DNA of 64,000 nt from Megaleporinus macrocephalus (lineage: Eukaryota; Chordata; Actinopteri; Characiformes; Anostomidae), in NCBI GenBank assembly GCA_021613375.1, contig CM038711.1:19205694-19269693 (forward strand), written 5' to 3'. Below are positions 53,290 through 64,000 of this stretch, piece by piece; the first letter of the stretch is position 1; every line of letters starts with the position of its first letter. The translations under genes were made by a program, and so were the position numbers. The notes beneath the pieces were generated by a model. It made no database searches, was not told the origin of the DNA, and was given only the letters and a program-made list of their open reading frames with translations.

Positions 53290-54180
53290 GGAAGCTAGCA
53301 GGGGGTCCAGCAGTAATGATGACATTGTTTCTTCTTTAAGTGTCGGGGATATATTTCACTCAGCGGAGTGCAGTGACTGCGTCTTTCCAGGATTTGCAAG
53401 GAGGAGTTAGAGCTCTCCAAATCTCCACAGGACGGGGGCACGCTATGTCAAGAGGAAAGAAAACCATAAAATGGAAGCGCAGGCTCGCATAGCCAAGCAA
53501 GCATGCACAGAACGCATCCCATGTAAAAGAGTAGCACAGTCAGACGTAGGGCGAAGAGGAGCATTAAACAGACACGCATGTGGAAAGCAGTTGGAAACAA
53601 GAGTAAGTGTGGAGGACTTGTGTAGAGGAATGGTGGAGTGTTCACATAAGAGAGAGAGAGAGAGGGAGAGAGAGGGAGTGAACAAGTAGACCAGACACTG
53701 GAGGTTGTCCCTCGTAGCCTCTTCTGTCATTTGGAAATAAATCTGATGCCCTTTGGACTTTAACTCCGTACAAAAAGGGCATTTTATTATAGGTTATGAC
53801 GGGAGACAGGAGCGCGGGGAAAATGACAAGTGGAATGGGAGCGCGGTGGATGTTTAGGAGGGAGACCAGAGAGGACCAGAGATTACTTCAAATGATAGCT
53901 ATAAGCGAGGGATCCTTTGATGCAATCAGCTCTCTAAGTCCAAGGGGCTTTCCATCATCACAGCTCGAGAGAGGCTGCGTCTCCGGTCTATCGCATTCAG
54001 GGAGCTCAATTGTAGACCCCCGGCCCTCCTCATCCTTCTATTGATCAGAGCGGAGATATCCCCATGGCATATTTTATGTCTCATACACATTACTCTTTTG
54101 AGGTGGAGATGCTCAGAGATTGCAGTGAGGTGGAATCTGCACCACCCTTGCTGGCATGCCTTCATGCAAAATTCTGAAGA
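53290..54180. promoter_or_regulatory. Candidate conserved non-coding stretch
   Basis: Two complex parts (53290-53640 and 53880-54175) flank a (GA)n patch (53650-53678). Balanced composition and dense non-repetitive text, including CTTTGATGC (TCF-like) and CTATTGATC. No coding exon was recognised. Confidence 0.25.
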
Positions 54181-55250
54181 AGCTTATTCTTCTGCAATCT
54201 TGTAGGTCATGGGGTTGAATATGGTTTTCTATGTGGGTCATAATGTTTAAAAGCAACAGTCAGTCTGTTTTTGGTCAATGGGTGCCTTTTTCATGCAAAA
54301 CAAAAATGTATGTCAAATTTTTCCTGATGTAAACATCAAAATAAGGATTTCCCGAGCTAGTTTAGTGGTTTCTAAATGATTATTTTATTGGTTAATGTTT
54401 TTTCACCCACTGGTGCACACTGACATAATCAAAACCCACACAATGTTTTCATGTCTTATGGTTTGTCTTTGAAATCAATAAAACATGCTTAACAAGACCA
54501 AGAAACAACCACTTACAACGAATAAGACAAAAAAAAACCATTAACTTGAAGTTGCAGAGATTAGAAGATAGAGATGGAACGATACCGCTCTTTCCATTTG
54601 CAATACTAAATTAATATTAAAACCTTCAGTACCGATACCAATCTACTTATTTAACTTTAAAATCTTTAATTGACACTCTTCAAGTGAGCATCTAAAATTA
54701 TGCTTAAACTAAACACTCCTTTACAGGCTGTTTCAGGTTATTTCCTGGATTGGATCTGATTCATTCTTGTTTTCCTCTTTTCTCCAAACCAGCATTTTCA
54801 GCATTTCATACACACAAACAGGAGTTCACAGTTAAATGCAGTGGTGCGTGTTCACAGCCTACATGTGTTTAGTAAAGAAGCACAGCGTGCAGAGATGCAG
54901 GTTACCTTCCTCTCACAGTGTGAAATGGAAGAGAGCACTATAAAGGCATCAGGTCTATGTGATGGTCCCTGTAGGAAACATCTGTTTGTCTCACTGTGAC
55001 AAGCTCTCAAATAGATCTCAAAACACCAATGGCCCCTGAAAGGTTTACGTAGATATAATCTCAAAATAGACACCGTTACAGACACAAAACGGAAAGCATT
55101 CGTCAGTAAAGAGAGAGAAAAGCACGTTTTGTACAGTGTTGCGATATCGATAATATTCTCGTACATGTCTTTGCGTTGGAGACGCGCGTCCATTCATATT
55201 CGATCTGTTGGTTCTTGTTTGAGCGAATACAGTCACTAATTCCAGTATTC
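54181..55250. other. Intergenic, nothing recognised
   Basis: AT-rich sequence. A 113-codon minus-strand frame (54852-55193) resembles no family. Confidence 0.45.
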
Positions 55251-55259
55251 GTTTTCATG

Positions 55260-55690
55260 CTTGATGAAAGCGCGGCGCGTAACGAGCGGGCTGGGCGATG
55301 TGTGATTAAAGTGAGGGAATACGGGTAGAGGATGTGTTTTTTGGGTGGATGGTGAAGGCGAGAGTGCGCGTTTAAAGGGCAGAGTGATCAGAGGGCGGCG
55401 TGGCTGTTTCCCCACCTCTTTATCCCTCCCGTCATGATTCCCAATTTGTCCTTTATTGAACCTTTGTCTTCACCGCATCTGCTCGCAGTTAATTAAAAGC
55501 TGAAGGGGTCAGCTCGGTGACTCCGGGCGCGCGCAGAGCTGCCCTCTCTCCAGCGGCTCACCCATTAGCGCACTGCACAGGTGTGGCGCAGGGGCCGGAC
55601 AACAGCTGCTCGGGGACACGGCCGGCACCTTTAAGTACAGAGAAGGAGCGCACGAGTTGCAGCACGCGTGCACGCGGGCGTTTTAGCACA
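55260..55690. promoter_or_regulatory. CpG-rich patch, candidate regulatory element
   Basis: One of the most CpG-rich intervals outside the gene region. It contains SOX/TCF-type CCTTTATTG and CCTTTGTC (55442-55470), a TTAATTAA core (55489), E-boxes CAGGTG (55577) and CAGCTG (55603), and GGGGTCAGC. It could be an enhancer or the promoter of an unseen non-coding transcript. Confidence 0.35.
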
Positions 55691-55790
55691 TTTACACGTT
55701 TACACTTTAGAAAATAAACATAACAAACAAAAGGGGTTTGTGATTACGACAATAGTCTGTCTACAAAAAGCATAGAATTACAAGCGTGAG

Positions 55791-55838
<48 letters not shown>

Positions 55839-55955
55839 GTTGTTGTTGTTGTTGTTGTCAATGATAATAACCACAACAACAATAAAACGAAAAATTATCA
55901 CTATGATTGTTGTTGTTATATTATTATTGATATTATTATTACGATTAATATTATT

Positions 55956-56032
<77 letters not shown>
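55791..56032. repeat. (ATT)n ... (AAT)n inverted trinucleotide arrays
   Basis: About sixteen ATT units (55791-55838), then GTT units, then 100 bases of related text, then about 25 AAT units (55957-56032). The two outer blocks are complementary and could form a long hairpin. Confidence 0.95.
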
Positions 56033-56034
<2 letters not shown>

Positions 56035-56147
56035 GACTGCAACATTTTTCAGATTTATTTGTGTATTTATTTATTTATGTATTTATTTAATGCTAATCCA
56101 GACTGAATGACAGAATTGTTGCAGTGTAAATGAAGTCCTTTAATACA

Positions 56148-56149
<2 letters not shown>

Positions 56150-56181
<32 letters not shown>
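56150..56181. repeat. (ATT)n microsatellite
   Basis: About ten ATT units. Confidence 0.95.
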
Positions 56182-56439
56182 GATGTAATAGCATTTTTAT
56201 TGTGTAGTCATCTTTTTTGCAGTGTCAAAGTCTCGCTTTCCACAGATGTACTTTTTTATTATTTATTCGTAACAAACACGTACAGGACAAACAGTCTAAT
56301 TTGATTTTTTTTTTGTAAAAGACTAAAAATAAGCCCCCAAAACACGCACTACTCAGGACTCATCAGTGATTTTAAAGACAATGTAACAGACTATATACAC
56401 AGAATCGATATAAGTGTGATGAATTATGTCTATATAATC

Positions 56440-57130
56440 GTTATTAAAGTGTCTTTGCTGAATTTGACCGATCACTGCTGTTTACTTCTGAGCAGCTCGG
56501 TTATGTGCGAGTGCGGAGCTGAGCTGGAGTCTGCTCTTCCTCTTCTCTTTCTTCTGCTTTAGAGGTTTAAATGGATGTTCTTTGTGCGCCGCACTGACGG
56601 ACAGACACGGACCTGCTTCGTCCTGCGGCTGACTGAGGAGCCTTTTTCCTTTTAGTCCAACGTGACAACCATGACTAAGTAAGGCCGAGCTTACGTGAAC
56701 TTTCGCCTATTGGATTTAAATGCTCATGTTTCTAAATCCCATTTCCATTGCAGAATTGAGATATCTGAAAGGCTAATGTCTGACAGCATGAAATGCGTGA
56801 TTGAGAGACTCGCTCATTGTTTCCCATGAAATCTCTGGAAGTTGTGAGTTCTGCTCTGCGTGTTTATCACTGCTACTGTTCAGTCATTGTGATAGCAACA
56901 CCGTTTAGACTGTCTTTAATTGGTTGTTGGAGATTACCTCTTCAGACCACTTTCCTTTCATTAACTCTTTATTGACCGCATTGTATTGCCTCATTGTTGC
57001 GCGGCCATTTGTAGGACACAGCATTTAAACCTTATTTAATGCTTATCATTATATTAGACGCATGCTGTGTCTGTGAGATGGTGGTGCGTGGGGGGATGGA
57101 TTAAAGTGTATGGCTGCCAAAAAAGATAAT
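56440..57130. other. Intergenic, moderately complex
   Basis: A GC-moderate stretch (56470-56690) is followed by AT-rich DNA. No exon with splice context resembles a known protein. Confidence 0.4.
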
Positions 57131-57139
57131 AATTGAATC

Positions 57140-57440
57140 ATCCCTCCAATTCTGCTTGATAGAGCAGTCAGAAATGGGCTCGGATGACAGAGGCTGCTTT
57201 GAAATCAGCGTTGGAGACTATTGTCCAAATTTGACCCTCTATTAACACCGCTTCCCAGCATCTGGATCACGTCGCTTGCTCCCACCACCGAGGCAGACGG
57301 GGTGACAATCCCACCCCCTCTCTCGACCCATTGTGCCCTGGCACCAAAGACAGTTAGCGCCCTTGTCTCTTTGCTCCTGTGATTTGGGCCCTGCTTCCAA
57401 AAAGCGATGTAGCACAGTGATGGTTGTAAGATGACAGAGC
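57140..57440. promoter_or_regulatory. Candidate conserved non-coding element
   Basis: Dense non-repetitive sequence of balanced composition with a TTTGACCCTC nuclear-receptor half-site (about 57229) and CAAAGAC SOX/TCF-type motif (57345). No coding resemblance. Confidence 0.3.
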
Positions 57441-57869
57441 TGAGTATGTCTTTGAACACTTTCTTCACTGTTACCTTCTACTGTTTCTGCATTAGGCAGC
57501 TCGGTCTGTCTCAGGTGCCATCAGTGTGTTTCTTCTCCCCAATTACCACCTCCTCAGCAATATTTGGACTTTTTTATTCTCAGGAGAGATATAGATTAAA
57601 AAAAAAGAAAGTTTCACCATATAAAAAAGAAGAGAAAAGCCCATTGCACAGGCACCAAACAAATAATCCACCCATCTTTTAATTGGAGATGAAAGCCCGG
57701 TAAAGAGAATGAGGGGGGAGGGAGGAAAAAAGAGAGGGATGACCTTCTGGGTGACAGACATAGGTTGGAGGGTGGCATTTTATTGTGAGCTTCTTGGTGA
57801 AAAGGAAGAAAAGGAGAGGACCAGTCAATTTAACGGGAGGACCAAGAGAGCAAGAGTGTTGCTAAGAGA

Positions 57870-58110
57870 CGGGGGGATGCTGCACAACTTCCATCAGAAG
57901 CTGGGTTCTGACCTTATGCAAATGCGGCTCTCCCAAATCTTTTGTGGCCAAGGCAGCAAATTCCACTCGCTGTGTCACCAATACCTGGCATGGAGCCTTG
58001 CCTTTCAGGCCTTTCTCCCCACAGAGAAAGGAGACGGGTGCTGGGGAAAGAGAAGAAGATGAGCTTTGCTCAGAGGCGCTCGGAAAACGCTGTTTGCATG
58101 TGTGAGATTT
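57870..58110. promoter_or_regulatory. Candidate conserved non-coding element with octamer
   Basis: Contains a perfect POU octamer ATGCAAAT (57916-57923), TTTGTGG and CCTTGCCTTTCAGG in complex sequence. Open frames on both strands resemble no family. POU factors are active where COUP-TF genes are expressed, which makes an enhancer reading plausible. Confidence 0.3.
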
Positions 58111-58713
58111 CTTCTGGAGGCATAGTTGCGTGTGTGGAAATTTCATAGTGCTTAACGCATTACACACTGGACTTACAGAGCGTTCATGATGCCTGTGAAA
58201 TGTCAGATAGCCCCATAGCACCAGCGAGCGACATGTCCTATGCTAAAAGCACCCACCCTCCCATTACATTCTCAAATTGCATCTCTTCAAACCCTCTAAA
58301 AGCTCTATGAAGGCACATTAATGTATCCAAGCAAGCAGACGTGTGCCAGGCTTAGGCAGCCATGCAATAATTTGTGGCATGTTATTAGATCATATCAGAG
58401 CAGGGAAAGGCGGGGGGTATGCAGAGTATTCATACACTTAATTACCCATATACGGACTAGAGCTTAGAGCCCACCACATAGTCAGTCTTGAATTATATGA
58501 ATGTGTAATATGCTTTAAATGTAGAGTTCGAAATAAGTCGCATTATTCTACCAGCGCAGGGACGTCGCTATTGTTGCTGCAGCAGTTGCTGTATAGGCTG
58601 AACACTTTTGTGAGAGCAGATGCTTCCTTTAAACAGTAGTACAATTGCCGGCCTGGTCAATGCGAAAACACTGTGGATTAAACTGATCTTTTAATAGCTG
58701 GCAAAATATTTAT
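58111..58713. other. Intergenic, no gene seen
   Basis: Mixed composition. Positions 58200-58400 are complex and could be part of a regulatory block; no decisive motif cluster was found. Confidence 0.4.
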
Positions 58714-59440
58714 ATAAAGTCCCAAGTAAACATCACAGACCAATCTGCATTTATTTAATTTCCAGTCATTTCTTATGAGACATATGGGATACTAAATATT
58801 CCACTTGAATAATTTGGTTGATAATAATTAAAAATGTTGATTTTTTTATTAATTATATAGAAAATGTGACTATAAAACCCCCGTAAGACCTGGTAGACCA
58901 CCATAGCTGCCACTGTCAAAGAAATAAATATTACTTAAAGCTTTCATCTTTGAGAGAGAGAACATCAAACTCCATTTTTGCTTCAAATCTGAAAAAATCC
59001 ACAGCTGTTTTTGTCCTTTGAAGGATGTATAGCCGCCAAGAAGCCGCTACTGAGAAGAAAAAGCTGCTAGTGTTCTTACAACAATGGACTGTCCACTACA
59101 GAGTCTTAATCTCAACATCACTGAATGGGACTTCTTAGATCATAAGACTTCTAAGACCAAACTTTGTAGAGGTCCGGAAAAATATCCCTGCAGATTTCCT
59201 TGAAAAAAAATAAAAGTGCGTCTCCTAAAAAAGAGAAATGGAAGCTGTAATTGGCTCAAACGTGGTCACACTAAATACACACTAAGAGATGTTATATTTA
59301 GTTGTTGAGGCTTCTGTGCAATTTTCCATTCGTTATTTGACGTTTTCCATTGCTGAAAAATAAATAACTTGAACTTAATGTCTGTTTTGACTGTAAAATT
59401 AAATAAATGAAGGGTGTTCTCTGACCTTTGCACAGCACTG
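58714..59440 (+). mobile_element. Decayed Tc1/mariner-type transposon, copy 4
   Basis: The right end reads TTCTCTGACCTTTGCACAG and is the same family as copies 1 and 3. The left end is diverged but keeps CATTTATTTAATTTCCAGTC (58748-58767). A plus-strand frame near 59095-59130 reads QSLNLNITEW, a mutated form of the transposase signature. Phrases such as AAACTCCATTTTTGCTTCA and GTTGAGGCTTCTGTG match the other copies. No intact frame remains. Confidence 0.7.
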
Positions 59441-62206
59441 TACATTTTTATGATGTTTGCAGATAAAATTGCTAACTAAATAATTACCAGCAAAAGGTTC
59501 ACTCTTTATAACTGCAAATGCATGTGTATTGCCAACAATTCACATACTTCAATATTTAGTATTTAATACTAAGGGGTCAGTTGATGAGATGTTTTTGTTT
59601 TTTTAATCTGGTGTAATAAAACCGTATTCCTGTTTTCTCATAGGAAACTCAAAATAAATATTCTGTATTCGAAACAGCATGGCATAAGTGTACCACAGTG
59701 CATATTCAGGTGCAGGAGTGATTGGGCTGCTGGCTTCTGACTAAAACATCACGCGTCGTGTTTTCCCTCAGGCCAACAAGTTTCTCTCTCTAGCTCTCTT
59801 TCTCTTTTGTACAACAGCACACGCACACAAGTATACTATTCCACACTGGCATGCAGGTTTATTGCTTCATTTCTGACATGTATCCACACACCGCACAAAC
59901 AAGCTACACGCCCCCCAACTGCAAAGACCTTCTGCTTGGCCAACAAAGCCCCAGAGACCACTGCAGGCAGCTCATCACACGAGACATGGCCGTGAAAGCC
60001 GTCAGCCAAAGCAGGAGGAAACACACCAAGACTGTTTGTTTGTGCCTGTTGCAGAATGAAATGTTAATGCAAGACATCTTTCATTGCAACCAGTCCTTGG
60101 AGACAGAAATAATAATGAAGATGTAGATGTACAAAATATGTGTTTGTGTGTGAGTGCATGTGTGTGTGTGAGAGGGGGCTGGGGGGGGCAGACAATTAAA
60201 GCATCTTAAATCTAGTCAATATATCACATTTCTCATTTCAAGACTTGCTAGAATTTTTTAAGATTATTCAATCGTTTTCTACACATTGTATAATGAAACA
60301 AGCAAAATGATCTACTAGCAGACAGTAATCATTTCACAAAGTTACATGGCTTAAAGCAGTAAACCCGTCTCTATTCTTTTGACAATCTTAAGCTACATTA
60401 GCTTACACTTGTCTCTTTTTGCAGAGCGGTAGGAGGTGGGAGAAGTAGAATGTTAAATAATGACAGCCAAAGGGTGTGTAAGGGGTTATAACCTCTTGAG
60501 GAGGCTGTATGGGGTTGTATCAGGTTATCTGAAGTGCTTGCTGATAATGCCTTTCACACATGCCTCGTTTGATCCCTTTCACTGGTGAGAGAGTGACTTA
60601 ATCAATACTAGAAGTGGATCAGTGCTATGGGGTTACTGTATGGGCAGCTTGCCGGCAGCTAACCCACATTCAGCGGCCGGCTAATTGAGCTTTGTCATTT
60701 CACCGGGTCAACCTGAAAATAGCACATCCATTCATCAACCTTTATCTGTGGCACAGACCCGTCTTCATACAGCTGTTCTCGCCGCATCTGCCACACACCG
60801 CCCTCATATTCCATCATTCGCTCAGCATTCTCTATATTAAAAAGGGGAATTCCACCCAAAGTTAGCATGATATCGTAAAACTAAAGACAAATTATACAAC
60901 AGTTCTGACTGCACAGTCTAACTGGTAGAGAAATGTTGCACCTCTGCTGTTATTTGTAATCAAAGCACTTTCTTTCCACAATCACTTTTATCTGTTTGAT
61001 TGTTATGATGCGCTTTACTCTGCAGCTAACTGTTACTAAGTTTCTACCTCTGCATAACTGTGAATATAAATACATTATATTTTTCAGAATGTGGAATTAT
61101 TCAGAAATAAGCAGAATGCAACGAGATGTCTACTGAAATGCTTTACGAACTGACTGGAACAAAACTGGATTCAAAGGAAACAAATACAGAAAATCTTAAC
61201 TAAACCAGATATTGGGACCGTTTTATCAACACATATTTAAGAGAAAAGGCTACGACTTTTGGATGCCTATACTAAAGCACAATGATACAATGTTTGGGGT
61301 TTCTTTGCTATTCTCAGAGAACTGTGTTATTGATTAATTTGTTTAATTTATTCTCCACACAGTCCACCCTCCTTCCTCTTCACTCCTTCCCCTGTTGGCT
61401 TCCCAGTCTAAAGAATCCTTGTGAGGTCAGCATTAAACTTCATGCCTGTTTTTGCCAAAATCGTCTCCATTAGTGGAAAGCAAAGCTAATGTTCACTCTT
61501 GTTTTGCTGCTAGTTCAATCACTTGTTTTCTTTGTTTTTTAAGTGAGTTTTACTGCCGAACAGCTCCTTCCTTACCAGCTCATGTGAGCACTAAAGGCAA
61601 CATGATACATAGGCATTAAAGCTGTCATTTGTCACTTTCTTTAAGTCATTAAAAGGTGCCTGAAATTCAATTGCCTGCAATTATGTTAGAAGACTCATAA
61701 AATACACATTGAGTTATTTTCAGTATAACTCCCAGCGAAATGAAAATCAATATAATACTTCTGCATTGTCCAGACTGACAGAGCAGGCACACATTCTTTT
61801 AGCAAGTTACGTCTCTAAAAAGATTAGAATCTTCTACAATGTATTGGAGTGTAAATTTCCATTATAGTATTAATAATCCATTTAATACTTCAGATTTCTG
61901 TTAAATCACCAAATGCTTGTGCGTCATGATGGTGTTATTAATACATTAGTTTTGCATGACAAATGTTCACAAAATGTCAATCAACTGCATCACAGTTCCA
62001 TAAGATTTGAAAATTCAGTCTGAAAAGTAACCAGAAAATGATATCTTTAGTCACTCTCAGAAATTCTTATTTAGATTGACCAGACAAGATAACATGATAA
62101 GGCAATATGAATATATGAACAATGAGACTATATGAATGAAAAGATATGAGGGGAAAGATACAAGCAGTATAATTTTCCTTTGTTTTTTTAATCATTTACA
62201 TGGAGT

Positions 62207-62239
<33 letters not shown>

Positions 62240-63250
62240 TTATCACAGTGCCTGTGTGATGGTCTCATAGTCTGATACACCATCGATGTTCAAAGCCAAC
62301 CTTGTCAATAGTGCTCACAGTAGGCAAGAGACTATAATAGCACTTTCTCCATTCTGCATTGATGTCATATAATCCAGTGTGTCCGCTTGCACTATCATAT
62401 TTATTTAACCTGCTGAGGAGCACGAGCGGTCGGGGACAGTGTCCCTGCTGCTAAGGAGCACACACATTACACACTGCTCCTGTCTACTCCTATTGATTAC
62501 TCCCGGCCCACTGCTCCACCGACCATAATTTAACACAGCAGGCTCTGGACTAAATACTGAAACTCAAACATTCCATCTACACTTCAAGAGACACAGAAAC
62601 AATTGACAAGAAAGAGAAAGTGCAGCACCTTTCTTAATGGAATCTGAAAGGGGGTTGCTCCCCTCCTTTTCAGCGTCATGCTTTATTTCCCGCTCAGGCC
62701 AGGCTAGCGCTGCCTTGCCCACATAATGCTTGCTGCAGCAGGAGGGTTTCCCCTCAGCTGTGGAACAGCTATATTCCATACTGGCTGCATAAAGCTCCAT
62801 TGCACACAGTCAGAGCAAGTATGTGTATTTTTGTCATTGCTGTAATAAAACGGACATAATGACGTTTGGTTACAACAGCAATGATATGCAGACTAAAGTG
62901 GTGTGCAATGGCCATTCTGTCTATTTTATTCATCTATAGTCACATGCAAAAGTTCAGATTCCCCTGTTCATAATGCATGTTTTATTGATTTTCTTAATGA
63001 GTTTAACATAGTCGGTAAAAAATAATAAAATAGTATTAACCCAGCTAATTAATTAACCCAGGTATATAATTAATATACCTGTTAAAATCAATGCTTCATT
63101 TGGGGGAAAATCAGGGTGTTCATCTTGTCTGAAAAGCCCCCTAAAGAATAAAACTCATCCTATTAAGAGATGCACTCTTACCAGCCCCTTGTGTAAATAC
63201 ATTCATTCTATATAAAACAACTACTTTCTGAGGTTACTGTTTGTTAATGG
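59441..63250. other. Intergenic, no gene seen
   Basis: Mostly AT-rich sequence with a small purine repeat (62205-62239). Complex patches at 60590-60830 and 62640-62820 may be regulatory but have no strong motif cluster. Open frames here are short and unrelated to known families. Confidence 0.45.
62205..62239. repeat. (GA)n microsatellite
   Basis: GA units with one AAGA interruption. Confidence 0.9.
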
Positions 63251-63251
63251 T

Positions 63252-63332
<81 letters not shown>
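63252..63332. repeat. (AAC)n-(AAT)n array, probable LINE tail
   Basis: About ten AAC units and about seventeen AAT units, placed exactly where the 3' tail of the minus-strand LINE fragment is expected. Confidence 0.95.
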
Positions 63333-63333
<1 letters not shown>

Positions 63334-63830
63334 GAATATAGCACACAATAATAAATGCATTATAATTCAGTCAAGGGCACTGTACAATCAAACATCATAA
63401 AAGCCTTTAACAGCATAATAAAGTCATACAAATAAAATGTTAAACAAAAAAGATCAACAAATCTTATATAAAGATAGATATAGCATTAATAAGGAGGCAA
63501 ATGCAAAAAAGTAAATAACCAAAAGCCAACTGAAAGACGCGTTTTAAGATGAAATCTGCAACACTAAATGCCCTTTTACCTACAGCATTGAGGGAGCAGT
63601 ATGAGTAGATGAGTTTCAGTAAATTACATATGTAGGGAGGAGTCAGTTCATGAAAGCATTTAAAATTAAATAATCGTATCATATAGTCTTGTATAATATA
63701 AAAACATGTACAGGGAGCTAATGTAAATGTATTGTAAATGTGGCTTATATGCTCCCAGGGTCTAGTGTGAGTAAGAACCCTTACACATAACTCTAAAGAC
63801 TTGAGTTAGACAGTCAAAGCCTTCCCCCTT
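63252..63830 (-). mobile_element. LINE 3' fragment (reverse transcriptase C-terminus and tail)
   Basis: Read on the minus strand, the stretch 63800-63464 gives broken but recognisable text of the C-terminal region of fish L2/CR1-type LINE ORF2: an R-x-R-P-W-E-H block, then FKCFHELTPPYICNLL and RAFSVADF. This is the usual order of the FK-x-x-H-x-L-x-PPY and RAFSVA motifs. It is followed by a short 3' UTR with a GTACAGTGCC-type sequence, then an (ATT)n/(GTT)n tail that on the plus strand is the (AAC)n-(AAT)n array at 63252-63332. Frames are interrupted and the 5' part is absent, so the copy is dead. The exact clade is uncertain. Confidence 0.65.
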
Positions 63831-64000
63831 CAGTGTGCCCCAACATAGAGTGTGTCCAGTAAAATTAAAAGGATGCCACCACGCACCGTTGCCCAATATG
63901 AATACCAAGAACGCTGAATATAAAAGAAAAAGTTAAATGTCATATCTTCTTTCATTAATGGATAATGAAACACTCTGAGCCAGAGTTGAAAAGTAGAGCC

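Noticed and set aside
55761..56106. Ile/Asn/Leu-rich frames on both strands
   Set aside because: Translations of trinucleotide arrays, not genes.

Overview
The window is vertebrate nuclear DNA, most likely from a teleost fish. It is AT-rich, gene-poor and full of long simple repeats: (TA)n, (ATT)n, (CT)n and one (TCTA)n. It also carries decayed Tc1-type DNA transposons and a LINE tail. Its one recognisable protein-coding gene has GT-AG introns. The gene is a COUP-TF nuclear receptor on the + strand, best matched to teleost nr2f1b, with nr2f2 as the main alternative. No prokaryotic-type genes, CRISPR arrays, tRNAs or rRNAs were seen.

Layout. Positions 1-21,800 form an upstream gene desert. 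It holds short MITE-like repeats (3286-3370, 9008-9202, 21483-21590), two Tc1-like relics (12076-12844, 17461-17850), microsatellites, and several complex stretches that look like conserved non-coding elements. One of these (about 20,870-21,260) has a cluster of nuclear-receptor half-sites around a perfect palindrome. From about 21,880 to 29,000 the base composition becomes CpG-rich and contains the regulatory and coding core. There is a candidate alternative first exon at 23370-23409, then a CTCF-like core and a YY1-like site near 24,170-24,213, and a DR1-like element at 24496. The main promoter (CCAAT, GC box, CArG box, RFX-like half-site, TATA) lies at 25823-25950. The main transcript has three coding exons: 26844-27312, 28459-28986 and 30861-31135. 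The 3' UTR runs to a poly(A) signal at 33286.

Positions 33,315-64,000 form a downstream desert. It is packed with trinucleotide and dinucleotide arrays, further complex stretches that may be enhancers, two more Tc1-like relics (49541-50315, 58714-59440) and a minus-strand LINE 3' fragment ending in an (AAT)n tail (63252-63830).

How the parts work together. The main transcript encodes a 423-residue receptor with an N-terminal A/B region, a C4 zinc-finger DNA-binding domain and a ligand-binding domain. The most interesting observation is a short open exon 3.4 kb upstream of the main start. It ends in a phase-1 splice donor that fits exon 2 exactly. Splicing it would give a 280-residue receptor with no DNA-binding domain, laid out like the short isoform known for mammalian NR2F2. 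The CTCF-like and DR1-like sites lie between the two candidate starts, which suggests promoter separation and autoregulation. Both ideas are inference. Conservation of the candidate enhancers could not be tested here, so those entries carry low confidence.
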